Positions 19,670 through 31,817 are shown, counted from the stretch's first letter. The stretch is 64,000 nucleotides of DNA from an uncultured Rhodopila sp. (GCF_903915725.1 NZ_CAIWTY010000088.1:160055-224054), one strand, 5' to 3'. Numbers and translations are program-made. The notes: a model not told the origin generated them from the letters alone.

Positions 19670-20434
19670 TCAGGCGATCTCGAGCGGCGTGCCGAGATAT
19701 TGCGACAGCACCGCCTGCGGGGCTCCGTCCGCGCGGATCTTGCCCTGGTCCAGCCAGAGGACCCGCGTGCACCAGTCCCGGATGATCTCGACCTGATGGC
19801 TCGACAGCACAAGGATGTCGGCGCCGCGCACCATTTCTTCGAGGCGGTGCTTCGCCTTCTCCAGGAACACCGCATCGCCGGCCAGGAACCATTCATCCAT
19901 CAGCAGGATTTGCGGCTTGATCGCGGTCGCCAGGGCGAACCCCAGTCGCACCACCATGCCGGCCGAGTAAATCCGCACCGGCAGGTCGAGAAAGTCCGAG
20001 AGTTCGGCGAACTGAGCGACGTCCTCCTCCAGCCGCGGCAGCATCGGCTTAGGCAGCCCGTTGTACAGGCCGCGCAACAGGATGTTCTCCCGCCCGGTCA
20101 GTTCCATGTTCATGCCGAGGCTAGGATCGAGCAGGGCGTTCAGGCTGCCCTGGACCCGCAGCCGGCCGGTGACGGGTTCGTAAATCCCGGCGAGCACGCG
20201 CAGCAGCGTTGTCTTGCCCGCGCCGTTGCTGCCGACAAGGCCAAGCCGATCGCCTTGTTCCAGGGACAGGTTGATGTCCTGCAGTGCGCGGACGACGACC
20301 CGCTGCTGCTGGTCCTGTCCCAGCCGTCCGGACGCCGCGGCCACGACCATCTTCTTCAGGCTGCGCGAGCTGCCGTGATAGAGGGGAAACCAGACCGAGA
20401 CGTTTTCAACCTCGATGCGTGCGCGAACCGCCAT
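19670..20434 (-). CDS. Polysaccharide-export ABC transporter ATP-binding protein (KpsT/Wzt-like)
   Basis: LGLVGSNGAGKTTLLRVLAGIYEPVTGRL...SLGMNMELTGRENILLRGLYNG...IYSAGMVVRLGFALATAIKPQILLMDEW. Confidence 0.9.
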   Translation of the reverse strand: MAVRARIEVENVSVWFPLYHGSSRSLKKMVVAAASGRLGQDQQQRVVVRALQDINLSLEQGDRLGLVGSNGAGKTTLLRVLAGIYEPVTGRLRVQGSLNALLDPSLGMNMELTGRENILLRGLYNGLPKPMLPRLEEDVAQFAELSDFLDLPVRIYSAGMVVRLGFALATAIKPQILLMDEWFLAGDAVFLEKAKHRLEEMVRGADILVLSSHQVEIIRDWCTRVLWLDQGKIRADGAPQAVLSQYLGTPLEIA

Positions 20435-20437
20435 GCT

Positions 20438-21289
20438 TCAAATCCAGAACGTGATGCGGCCGCGAGCCCTGGTGAAGAACGCCCAGGATACGACGCACAG
20501 CATCAGACTAAAACCGATCGCCCCCAGCCAGGCCGTGGTGGTCAGGGCGCCGCCGCCGAGCAGCGGGCCGCGCACGATCTCCAGCAGGTCGAAGAATGGG
20601 TTGAGAGGCAGCTTCGCCATGCCCGTCCCTAACTGCTCCGGCTTCCAGATCACCGGCGTGACGAAGAACATGATCTGCATCACGCTGTTCACAATCGGCT
20701 GTATATCGCGGAAGCGGGCGCAGAACGCCCCGAGCAGCAATGTGAGCGCCAGGGCATCGACGATCCAGAGCAGCAGTCCGGGAATCGCCATCAGGCCCTC
20801 CCACCCCGGCCACCGGGAGAAGATCGCAAAGGTCACGACGATGACCAGGATGTTATGGCCGAGAACGATGGTATTGCGGATCAGGGTACGGGCGGCGAAT
20901 ACGGAAAAGGGCATGCGGACCGACCGGATCACGCTCTCGGCTTCGGTGAAGGTGGTGCACCCCTCGGACACCAGCGCCGACAGGAAACCCCATAGAACCT
21001 GCGACAGAGCCAGAAACGGCAAGTAATCGCTGATATCCATCTTGAACAGCGTCGAGTACAGGACCCCGAGCGCGGCCACCATGACGCCGGTCGAGATGGT
21101 GAGCCAGAACGGGCCGAGCATCGAACCGCGATAGCGCAAGCGGATATCCAGCCAGCCCAGTGCGAAGGCCAGCCGCCAGAGCCGCGCCCCGCGCACAAGG
21201 TCGTCGATAGCCAGACGGTGGCGGGACGAGGCCGACATATCCGCCTTCAGGTCCAGGGAGGCGGTGGCGGCGATGGTCGTTGTGCTCAT
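20438..21289 (-). CDS. Polysaccharide-export ABC transporter permease (KpsM/Wzm-like)
   Basis: DIRLRYRGSMLGPFWLTISTGVMVAALGVLYSTLFKMDISDYLPFLALSQVLWGFLS...IMFFVTPVIWKPEQL. Confidence 0.88.
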   Translation of the reverse strand: MSTTTIAATASLDLKADMSASSRHRLAIDDLVRGARLWRLAFALGWLDIRLRYRGSMLGPFWLTISTGVMVAALGVLYSTLFKMDISDYLPFLALSQVLWGFLSALVSEGCTTFTEAESVIRSVRMPFSVFAARTLIRNTIVLGHNILVIVVTFAIFSRWPGWEGLMAIPGLLLWIVDALALTLLLGAFCARFRDIQPIVNSVMQIMFFVTPVIWKPEQLGTGMAKLPLNPFFDLLEIVRGPLLGGGALTTTAWLGAIGFSLMLCVVSWAFFTRARGRITFWI

Positions 21290-21615
21290 GACGCGGCGCG
21301 GATACCTCATTCGGGCGCTCAGCACAACAAACGGTTGCCCTGGTTTGCCGCCGCGGCTCTGACGCAGTTGTGCGATTGGCCGGTTTTCCCGGCGCGTTGG
21401 CATTCCTGCCACGGTCGCGTTGCGGGCATGCGGCGAAGCAGACTGCCTTCATTTCAGCCCGATTTTGCTTGATACTGCGCCATGCGAGATGACTTGCGTG
21501 AAAGATGGATGTCGTTTAAGGACTTAGCCGAGGTTCCTGAGTGCCTGCTTAAACGGGGACGGATCGTCCGCCGTATCCATGTATTTTTGTCGCGACGACA
21601 CGGAGACGCATTCGT

Positions 21616-22779
21616 ATGACCGCACCGGATCGCCTGACCACAGGCCGCCGTCTTCGCGCCGTCAGCACGCTCGCCATTCTGGCCGCATTGGGTGCCTGCA
21701 GCCAGGGAACCCACCAGAGCGCCATCGACGAATCGGCCCGCTACGCCGCCCATGCCCGCGGCGACTACCGGCCGCCCGGACCGCCGGACGATCCCTGGGG
21801 GCCCTATATCCGCGAAGCCTCCGCCAAGTATGACATTCCGGAGATCTGGATCCGCTCGCTTATGCGTGTGGAATCCGGCGGCAAGGAATACGTGAACGGA
21901 GGCCTGGTTACCTCCGGTGCCGGCGCGATGGGCCTGATGCAGGTCATGCCGGCCACCTATGACGGATTGCGCGATCGCTACAACCTGGGCGACGACCCGT
22001 ACGAGCCGCATGACAACATCATGGCCGGCACTGCCTATATGCGTGAAATGTATGAGCTTTATGGCAGCCCCGGCTTCCTGGCGGCATACAATGCCGGGCC
22101 GGCCCGGCTGGACGACTACCTGGCGAACATCCGCCCCCTGCCCGACGAAACCCGCCACTACGTCGCGATGATCGGCCCGAACCTGAGGGGGATCTACCCG
22201 AACAACCGCTCGGCCGCGGATGAGATGGCGATGAACGCGCTGCCGATGAACATCCCGCCCGGCCGGCGATACGGCCGACCGAGCCATCCGGTGATGCTGG
22301 CCGGTGCCAACCCGGGCGGCGGCGGAAGGGTGCCGCATCGCGCGCCGGTGGAGGTCGCTCAACTTCCGGAACCGCCGCATTATCGCGCTTCAGGCAGCCA
22401 ACAGGTAGCGATGGTTACACCGCCGATGGCGCCGCCACCGCCGCCGCCCTCCGGCGGATTCCACGTCATCGCATCGGCCAACGCAGCCGACACGGCACCC
22501 GCGCGCCACGGCGCTGCCGCCTCGGGTCAATGGGCGATCCAGGTCGGGGCCTTTGCCAACCAGGGCCAGGCGCACGGTGCGCTGAACGCGGCCACGGGCC
22601 ATGCTCACGTCGAACTGGCGGTCGCCCACCCGTATGTTGCGAGTGTCCACCAGGGCCGCACGGTGATGTGGCGCGCCCGGATGACCGGGATGTCGCGCGA
22701 GACGGCGATCCAGGCGTGCGAGAAGATCACGCACGGGCGGTCGAGCTGCATCGTGCTCTCGCCGGACGCGCAGTCGTAA
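21616..22779 (+). CDS. Lytic transglycosylase with C-terminal SPOR domain
   Basis: YDIPEIWIRSLMRVESGGKEYV...GAMGLMQVMPATYDGLRDRYNLGDDPYEPHDNIMAGTAYMREMYELYGSPGFLAAYNAGPARLDDY...QWAIQVGAFANQGQAHGALNAA. Confidence 0.9.
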   Translation: MTAPDRLTTGRRLRAVSTLAILAALGACSQGTHQSAIDESARYAAHARGDYRPPGPPDDPWGPYIREASAKYDIPEIWIRSLMRVESGGKEYVNGGLVTSGAGAMGLMQVMPATYDGLRDRYNLGDDPYEPHDNIMAGTAYMREMYELYGSPGFLAAYNAGPARLDDYLANIRPLPDETRHYVAMIGPNLRGIYPNNRSAADEMAMNALPMNIPPGRRYGRPSHPVMLAGANPGGGGRVPHRAPVEVAQLPEPPHYRASGSQQVAMVTPPMAPPPPPPSGGFHVIASANAADTAPARHGAAASGQWAIQVGAFANQGQAHGALNAATGHAHVELAVAHPYVASVHQGRTVMWRARMTGMSRETAIQACEKITHGRSSCIVLSPDAQS

Positions 22780-22831
22780 GGATTTCAGCGTTGTTGCCGG
22801 GCGGCGCCAGGCTGCCCGCAACAACGCAGGG

Positions 22832-23394
22832 TCAGAGTGGCTTCAGCGGCGGCGTTTCGCCTTCCGGTAGCGGCACCTCAGCGACGTTCAGAACCAGCGA
22901 CACCAAGCTGTAATAGCCGACGGCGCCGACGAGATCGATGATCCCGCGGTCGCCGAAGCGGTCCAGTGCCGGCTGGTAACGGGTATCGGACACCGCGCCC
23001 GTGCTCAGCAGTTCGGTGACAAATTCATAGACCAGCATTTCGTCGGAGCTGAGTTCCCGCGGCCGGCGTCCGGCGGCGATCGAATCCAGAATGTCCGGGT
23101 TCAGGCCGGCCTCGATGGCCAGGCGGCGGTGGGCGAAGAACTCGTATTGCGCGCCCCATTTGCGGCCGGCGAGGCAGATCGCCAGTTCGTTCAGCGGCGC
23201 CGGGATGGAGCTGCCGAAACGCACATAGGCGCCGACGCGCTGCACAGGTCGCAAAGCTGCGGGCTGCGCAACAAGGCGTTGAATGGTCCGCGCAGGCCGG
23301 AACCGCGCGGGCCGGACTGGATCGCCTCGGCAACCGCCCGCTGCTCGTCGGTCATGGTTTCCGGGGTCAACTCTGGAAAGCGCGGTTCGGACAT
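22832..23394 (-). pseudogene. Carboxymuconolactone decarboxylase-family gene interrupted by a frameshift at ~23244-23250
   Basis: Frame 1 (23191-23394) MSEPRFPELTPETMTDEQRAVAEAIQSGPRGSGLRGPFNALLRSPQLCDL continues in frame 2 (22832-23254) VQRVGAYVRFGSSIPAPLNELAICLAGRKWGAQYEFFAHRRLA. Confidence 0.8.
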
Positions 23395-23505
23395 CGTCTG
23401 ACTTCCTTCGGTCGAATGGGTGAGGCCGGCGGCGCAGCGTAGCGCATCTGACGTTGCGGCAAAAAGCGCGCGGTGCCGGGCGGGCCTTTCACCGAGGTCC
23501 TCCTG

Positions 23506-24168
23506 TTACAGCTCGATCCAGTCGGCGTAGCGGTGCAGCATATCGGCGGGATCCTGGTAGATCGCGATGCACCCGGCCTTGCGTAGGTCGTCTTCGGCAA
23601 AGCCGCCGCACAGCACGCCGATGGTGCGGAGTCCGGCCTTGCCCGCCGCCTCGGCGTCGTAAGGCGTGTCACCGACGACAATCGCCGCACGCGGGTCGAT
23701 GTCGCCCAGCCGCGCCAGCGCTGCCAGGAAGATATCCGGATGCGGCTTGGACTTTTCGGCGTCCTCCGAGGAGGTTTGGGTGTCCGTGAGGCCGTCGATC
23801 CGGGCGATGCGCTTGTAGGCCTCCAGTTCCTCATTCTTCGCCGAGGACGCCAGGGCGATCGTTCTGCCGTCCTGCCGAAGGCGCAGAAACAGGTCTCGCA
23901 CGTCCGGGAAGGCGCTCACCGCGGGGAGATACTTTGCCTTGAACAGCGCACTGCGGTGCGCGGCGATCACCTCGCCCTGGCGGTCGAGGTCGTGCCTGGA
24001 CAGGAATACCGGCATCAACTGGTCGCGGCCTTTGCCGATGTGGCCGCGAATGGCCCGGGCATCGACATCATGGCCGAAGTCGCGGAAGGCGTCCTGCCAT
24101 GAGCGGGCGTGCAGATCGACCGAATCAACCAGGGTTCCGTCCACATCGAAAATCACCGCGTTTGGCAT
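23506..24168 (-). CDS. HAD-family hydrolase (phosphoglycolate phosphatase-like)
   Basis: NAVIFDVDGTLVDSVDLHARSW...IALASSAKNEELEAY...IVVGDTPYDAEAAGKAGLRTIGVLCGG. Confidence 0.92.
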   Translation of the reverse strand: MPNAVIFDVDGTLVDSVDLHARSWQDAFRDFGHDVDARAIRGHIGKGRDQLMPVFLSRHDLDRQGEVIAAHRSALFKAKYLPAVSAFPDVRDLFLRLRQDGRTIALASSAKNEELEAYKRIARIDGLTDTQTSSEDAEKSKPHPDIFLAALARLGDIDPRAAIVVGDTPYDAEAAGKAGLRTIGVLCGGFAEDDLRKAGCIAIYQDPADMLHRYADWIEL

Positions 24169-24374
24169 CTGCGTCTCCCTTTTGGTTGCAGGCTTCCGGA
24201 ACGCATGAAGCAGCGCCGAAGCGTTTCGCTGCCGGAGTCACGTTGTTGCGAAGACCGGCAAACAAGCCAGAACAAAGTATTCGTCCCGATTGCTGCGTGT
24301 CAGGCCGGGGCGGCATCATCCCGTTCGCGTGGGCGAACAGATGAATTATTAGCCGAGTATAGTTTTGACCTACA

Positions 24375-24648
24375 ATGGTAAGTAGGCATCAAACATTTAT
24401 TCACACTTTGCGGTCAACCTGAAAAAGCCGGCGGGAATTCTCCCGCCGGCTCAACACTCGGAGGTAAGCACGTGCTAGAACACCTTACACTCCAGGCGCT
24501 TATTGTGGTGATCGTGACCATCAAAGTCAAGATCATCATCAAACAGCGACGGGGGAGTAGGCCGGTCCCGGGACACCGGGCCGGCCTGCCCCGGGTGATC
24601 AGGCCGCGCTCGATTCGCTCAGCACATACTGCGGCATGCCGCCGGGTT
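24375..24648. repeat. Copy 1 of ~370-bp-offset tandem duplication (hairpin, short ORF, hairpin, degenerate acnA 3' end)
   Basis: Aligns almost base for base to 24745-25018, including a remnant of the acnA C-terminus (antisense ...GGMPQYVLSESSAA* vs ...GGILQYVLREMAKAA*). Confidence 0.9.
24422..24451 (-). terminator. Intrinsic terminator (minus strand), copy 1
   Basis: 11-bp stem AGCCGGCGGGA/TCCCGCCGGCT; on the minus strand followed by TTTTT. Confidence 0.7.
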
Positions 24649-24837
24649 GACTCGCGCAGCATAGGGTGCCGGAGCCTGCGGTGTTTGCCGGTTTCCGCCG
24701 GCAGCGGGCGGAGAAAATGTCGCACGAGTATAGGTCGCGCCCACGGTAGTATGCTGCCGTCAACGATTTATTCATTATTTGCGGTCAACATGAAAAAGCC
24801 GGCGGGATTGTCCCGCCGGCTCAACACTCGGAGGTAA
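24472..24837 (+). other. Copy-1 short hydrophobic ORF that has lost its stop and reads through (MLEHLTLQALIVVIVTIKVKIIIKQR...)
   Basis: GTG start 6 nt after GGAGGT; homologous to the 26-codon ORF in copy 2, whose TAG is replaced by CGG here. Confidence 0.3.
24793..24821 (-). terminator. Intrinsic terminator (minus strand), copy 2; candidate acnA terminator
   Basis: Same 11-bp stem with a different loop (TTG vs ATTC), followed on the minus strand by TTTTT. Confidence 0.75.
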
Positions 24838-24841
24838 GCCA

Positions 24842-24922
24842 GTGCTACAACACCTTACGCTCCTAGCGCTTATTGTGGTGATCGTGACCATCAAAGTCAA
24901 GATCATCATCAAGAAGCGATAG
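24842..24922 (+). CDS. Candidate 26-aa hydrophobic small protein MLQHLTLLALIVVIVTIKVKIIIKKR
   Basis: GGAGGT Shine-Dalgarno with 6-nt spacing to GTG; hydrophobic segment plus cationic C-terminus; followed by an 11-bp GC-rich hairpin (24928-24958). Confidence 0.4.
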   Translation: MLQHLTLLALIVVIVTIKVKIIIKKR

Positions 24923-24968
24923 GGGAGCAGGCCGGCCCCGGGAAACCGGGCCGGCCTGCCCCGGGTGA

Positions 24969-27662
<2,694 letters not shown>

Positions 27663-27802
27663 GCTGTGATTTCCGCCCCGTGCGATGGGGCGCCTCTGTT
27701 GTGCGGCGGGGGGTAGAGATCGCGCCGCGGATGAAATATTGACTGCACGGCGGGCTTTAACCACACCGGCCGGTGATCGTCCACCGGCCGGTTTCGCAGG
27801 GG

Positions 27803-28402
27803 ATGGATGTGCTGAAGGCAGATGGCGTCGCGGTGTTCCGGGGCGAGCGGCTGGTGTTTCGCGACTTGTCCCTGGCGGTGCCGGCGAGAGGCGCGCTGGT
27901 GCTGGCCGGCGCGAACGGGTCGGGCAAGTCCACCTTGCTGCGCCTGCTGGCCGGGCTGGTGCGCCCGGAGGCCGGGCGTGTGCTGTGGGACGGGGAGGAC
28001 GCGTTTGCCGATGTTGCCTCGCACGGGCGGCGGGTTTGCTATGTCGGCCACCAGGATGCGGTGAAGCCGGGGCTGACGGTGACGGAGAATTTGCGCTTCG
28101 CCGCTGCTGTTTCCGGCCGATCCGTGAGGACGGCGCTGGCGGCGGTCGGGTTGGAGGCTCTGGCCGATCTGCCGGCGCGGATGCTGTCGGCGGGGCAGAA
28201 GAGGCGGTTGGCGCTGTCGCGGCTGGTGCTGTCGGCCGCACCGCTGTGGCTGCTGGATGAGCCGACGCTCGGGCTGGATACCGCGGCGATCGAACGGTTC
28301 GGCGGACTGCTGGCGGAGCATCGGGCTTCGGGCGGGATGGTGGTGGCGGCGACTCATGTGCCTCTGCCGCTGGCGGACGTGGCCGGGCTGCGGTTGGGCT
28401 GA
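27803..28402 (+). CDS. ccmA: Heme exporter ATP-binding protein CcmA
   Basis: [29 protein letters not shown]...[27 protein letters not shown]; overlaps ccmB. Confidence 0.92.
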   Translation: MDVLKADGVAVFRGERLVFRDLSLAVPARGALVLAGANGSGKSTLLRLLAGLVRPEAGRVLWDGEDAFADVASHGRRVCYVGHQDAVKPGLTVTENLRFAAAVSGRSVRTALAAVGLEALADLPARMLSAGQKRRLALSRLVLSAAPLWLLDEPTLGLDTAAIERFGGLLAEHRASGGMVVAATHVPLPLADVAGLRLG

Positions 28403-29067
28403 TGCGGGTTTTTTGGGCGGTGCTGGCGCGGGATTTGCGCCTTTCGGTGCGGCATGGCGCGGATACGCTGGCGGCGCTGCTGTTTTTCGTGGCGACGGCG
28501 TCGCTGTTTCCTTTGGCGATCGGTCCCGGGCCGGAGACTTTGGGGCGGATCGCGCCGGGGATCATCTGGGTGTGCGCGCTGCTGGCTGCTTTGTTGCCTT
28601 TGGATCGGCTGTTCGGGGCGGATCTGGAGGACGGTTCGCTGGATCTGCTGATGCTGTCAGGGCTGGGCGCCTCCGGGATCGTCGGAGCGAAGGCGCTGTC
28701 GCATTGGCTGGTGACGGGGGTGCCGCTGCTGCTGGTGGCAGCGCCCGTGGCGGTGATGCTGCGGATGCCGGAGGGGGGTATTCCGGCTTTGCTGATCGGG
28801 CTGCTGATCGGGAGTTTGCTGCTGTCGCTGTTCGGGGGGATGGGGGCGGCGATTGTTCTGGGTGCCCGGCGGGGGGGCGTGCTGCTGCCGCTGCTGATTT
28901 TGCCGCTGGTGACTCCGGTGCTGATTTTTGGCGCGGCGGCAGCGGATGCGGCGGCTGGGGGGTTCTCGGCGCGGCCGCATTTGTTGCTGTTGGGGGCGAT
29001 GCTGGCGGCGGCGTTGCCGTTGTGCCCGCTGGCGGGTGGGGCGGCGTTGAGGGGGGCGGTGGAGTAG
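28402..29067 (+). CDS. ccmB: Heme exporter permease CcmB
   Basis: VLARDLRLSVRHGADTLAALLFFVATASLFPLAIGPGPETLGRIAPGIIWVCALLAALLPLDRLFGADLEDGSLDLL. Confidence 0.93.
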   Translation: MRVFWAVLARDLRLSVRHGADTLAALLFFVATASLFPLAIGPGPETLGRIAPGIIWVCALLAALLPLDRLFGADLEDGSLDLLMLSGLGASGIVGAKALSHWLVTGVPLLLVAAPVAVMLRMPEGGIPALLIGLLIGSLLLSLFGGMGAAIVLGARRGGVLLPLLILPLVTPVLIFGAAAADAAAGGFSARPHLLLLGAMLAAALPLCPLAGGAALRGAVE

Positions 29068-29408
29068 GAAATGGTGGGCGGACGGATACGCAGGCCGCTT
29101 GCCGACCGGCGCCGTGCGATTAAATGCTTTATTTCCCCGCCCCGTGACATTGAACTTTGTTTGGCGCAGCACTCGGGTTTAAATGGATACTTTCCGAATC
29201 TCGAAAGTTATTACCACGCCAAGCCTAAGTATCTCAGGTCCCTTAACCGAATAGCCGCTATCCCAAGCGGCTATCGGTCCATGAGCCCAAGGACTGTGCA
29301 CTGGGGCTGGATATGATCATCGGCGCCCAGCACCAGTGTTGGGTGATTTTTCGATAACGCCCCGCGACACGGAGCAAATGTTCCCAACAAAAGGTTGCTA
29401 TCGACAGC

Positions 29409-30200
29409 TCAGGGGACGACGGCCAAGCGACCCCGAGGTGTTAATTGATACATAATACTTCCAGTCCGAGAGCTTTGGCCGTGAGCGACCAAGCCCACAT
29501 CGACTAAACGAGCGAGTGCAAGCGCAGCTTCCGGCTTTGTAAGACCTGACGACTTAGCAACGCCGGACAGACTGCGACGCGCATAGGCTTCGCTGTTCAG
29601 GGCATTTATTACGTTTCGGTCGGATTCTGAAAGTTTGGCGCTCACTGACGGTTCGAGCGGCGTTTGCGAGGAAAGCGGCGGTAGAAGCGAAGCAGATTGG
29701 CTACCTCCGTCTTGCGGCATTGCAGGTGACGCTGCAATGGGACTAGCATGCGCGGTCTTCTCCTCAGCGAGATCGGCAACCTCGTCGCGCAGCGTTTGTT
29801 GCCCCTCCTTCAACCGTTGCTGTTCTGCTTGGGTCCGATGCAAAACTTGGCCGGACAGGCTCTCCATAAACGCGCGTGAAGAAAACGAAGCAATAAGGCA
29901 GTAGGCAGCTAGGCTGAGAAGATCCCAGTCGAAATCATCCGCCACCTTCGATATATTTTTCAACAATTCGCTTTGAGCAACCGCGAGAAAAATCGGAACA
30001 CAAAGGGCCGCCACGATTCCGACTACCAAGTCAGTAATCAATTCCCCGTCCCAACGTGAGGTTTCAGAGGCAGACAGCGCTGCCAGTTGATCTGCGTCGA
30101 CCTTCTTCGATGGAACTTGGCGCCGTGAGCGATGGCCGGCCAAGCCGCCAAGAAGGCCGGCGCTCGTCATCACAAGCAGAACCTCGAGTACTGGTCGCAC
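29409..30200 (-). CDS. Membrane protein with C-terminal winged-HTH-like domain; resembles YEATS-associated helix-containing proteins
   Basis: N-terminal TM segments MRPVLEVLLVMTSAGLLGGLAGH...LITDLVVGIVAALCVPIFLAVAQSELLKNI...LLSLAAYCLIASFSSRAFMESLSGQVL; C-terminus SESDRNVINALNSEAYARRSLSGVAKSSGLTKPEAALALARLVDVGLVAHG. Confidence 0.6.
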   Translation of the reverse strand: MRPVLEVLLVMTSAGLLGGLAGHRSRRQVPSKKVDADQLAALSASETSRWDGELITDLVVGIVAALCVPIFLAVAQSELLKNISKVADDFDWDLLSLAAYCLIASFSSRAFMESLSGQVLHRTQAEQQRLKEGQQTLRDEVADLAEEKTAHASPIAASPAMPQDGGSQSASLLPPLSSQTPLEPSVSAKLSESDRNVINALNSEAYARRSLSGVAKSSGLTKPEAALALARLVDVGLVAHGQSSRTGSIMYQLTPRGRLAVVP

Positions 30201-30257
30201 CGTTAAACTCCTCTATCTTATCTAACCAACCGACAATCGGTGGCTAGATCACCTACT

Positions 30258-30695
30258 TCAGCGTGCTTTTGGAAACCGTTGCGGGCAGATAGGAGATCCC
30301 TTCGACCGGGGTGATTCGGATTGCCACGCCCCGCCGCCGTCAGGCCCACTCGTGCGGCAAGCCGCACAACGACCTCGCAGTCGCGAACTTCCCCAACGGA
30401 GGTTGCCGCTAACAAAGGAAGCATCAGAGACCGATAATCCGGATTGGGCATCCATTAGAATTAGCGAATAATAGTCGACGTGGGAATAACCCTTCTCGGC
30501 CTCGATGGATTGGCTGATCGTGCGAAACTGGCCGACCCGGAATTTCGCGCGCGGAGTGGCGTCGTCGAATTGTCGTGGCGCCTTCGTCGCGTACACCACA
30601 CGGATCTCGCAATCCCCAATCACCCGTTTGTTGATCGCGTTGCGCACGTCCTCCGACCGAAACACTCGATGACGCCGAGCGCGATGGTCAGGCAT
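30258..30695 (-). other. Unknown ORF starting at the stop of the upstream nuclease-like gene; C-terminal part looks frame-disrupted
   Basis: MPDHRARRHRVFRSEDVRNAINKRVIGDCEIRVVYATKAPRQFDD...; protein-like stretches GVAIRITPVEGISYLPATVSKSTLK and DCEVVVRLAARVGLTAAG occur in the other two frames nearby. Confidence 0.3.
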
Positions 30696-31383
30696 CCGCC
30701 TGCTCCGCGGCCACCTCCGCAATGCCCAACTTCAGCGCCTTCAACTGGTCCAGCAAGAACTCCACCTGCTCCGCCGACACATCCACCGAGAAATCGCCAT
30801 GAACAACCGAGGACCGCACCCTCGCCATCTCCCGCAGCCGTCGCGCGTCCTCGCTCTCGAGATACCCCTCTTCCGCCAGCGCCTGAACCGCCTGGAGCGG
30901 CGAATACGCTTCGCGACTCCCCGGCCCGCGAGCCAGCCGAGCAAGAGCTTCCAGCACCGCCCAACCGGCGACCAGCGCCGGCACATAATGCCCGGCATCG
31001 GCCAACACCCGGACCTCCCCAAGCCGGGCATCAATCTGCTCAGCGGTCGGCTGCGCGATGTCATCCGGCATCTCCGACGCCGGACCGACGTAGAGAGCCT
31101 GGAATTCCCACCCCTGATGCTCCGCCACCGTCTTCGAAAGCTCTATAAGCTGCCGCTTTCCGGCGGCCTGGTTCCCGGGACGCATAAGCTCGATGATGAT
31201 GCCGCCGCCATCCGGACCGATGGCGATTGCATCGGGCGTGTATCCCGCCAGAAACGGAGGGACCAGGTCCGCCGAAGGATTGATGACGAACCTGAGGCCG
31301 CGCGCTTCGTATGAGGGCTGCAAGCGCCTCAAAACGCTGAGTCCGCCGGGCTGGCTCTCGGGCATCATGGTAGCACCCTCCAC
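30688..31383 (-). CDS. Restriction-endonuclease-like N-terminus with HEPN-like C-terminal motif
   Basis: ...SADLVPPFLAGYTPDAIAIGPDGGGIIIELMRPGN...; C-terminal RRLREMARVRSSVVHGDFSVDVS fits an R-x4-H HEPN-type motif. Confidence 0.5.
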   Translation of the reverse strand: MEGATMMPESQPGGLSVLRRLQPSYEARGLRFVINPSADLVPPFLAGYTPDAIAIGPDGGGIIIELMRPGNQAAGKRQLIELSKTVAEHQGWEFQALYVGPASEMPDDIAQPTAEQIDARLGEVRVLADAGHYVPALVAGWAVLEALARLARGPGSREAYSPLQAVQALAEEGYLESEDARRLREMARVRSSVVHGDFSVDVSAEQVEFLLDQLKALKLGIAEVAAEQADA

Positions 31384-31817
31384 CGAAGATCGTCGTCAAT
31401 CCGGATATAGACCACCGGACGTTCCATTTCAGTTGCTTGCTCGAGGGTAGGTGTCAAGGACCGAAGGACGGTGTCAGTCTCCGGCTCGAACTTCTGAACC
31501 GTGATCCGCTCCAAAAGCCGATCGTCCGGGTAAATGACCGCGATCATCCCGTCCACGATCAGCTTGACGATATTATCCACATCCCCGTCCATCGGGGCGG
31601 AAGGAAAGTAGAAGATGGTCGCCGCCAGCGCCCGGCCGTCGAGGAAAAAGAAGTCCCTCAACGCGTCTACCCGGGCTTTCGCGGCCTCTCCGACCTTCCG
31701 CTTCCAGCGTTCCTTGGCGTTCGCATTCTTGCTCTGGTGCGACAGCGGCGTGTCCTGGATCAGGAACTCGACCGGGAACGGCAAGCTCAGGTCCGGTTCG
31801 AGTATCGCTTCGCTCAA
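31365..31817 (-). CDS. RusA-like Holliday-junction resolvase family protein
   Basis: PMDGDVDNIVKLIVDGMIAVIYPDDRLLERITVQK resembles the RusA acidic motif; overlaps the next gene by 19 nt. Confidence 0.6.
   Translation of the reverse strand: MSEAILEPDLSLPFPVEFLIQDTPLSHQSKNANAKERWKRKVGEAAKARVDALRDFFFLDGRALAATIFYFPSAPMDGDVDNIVKLIVDGMIAVIYPDDRLLERITVQKFEPETDTVLRSLTPTLEQATEMERPVVYIRIDDDLRWRVLP

Noticed and set aside
21454-22380. 308-aa minus-strand ORF opposite the lytic transglycosylase
   Set aside because: Sense strand has clear SLT catalytic motifs and SPOR domain; the antisense composition is artefactual.
27663-29150. N-terminal extension of the acnA ORF to 1393 aa in the ORF track
   Set aside because: The extra ~490 residues are Ser/Pro/Arg-rich antisense of ccmA-ccmB; a normal aconitase start (MTAVGHDTLKTRKT) is at 27662.
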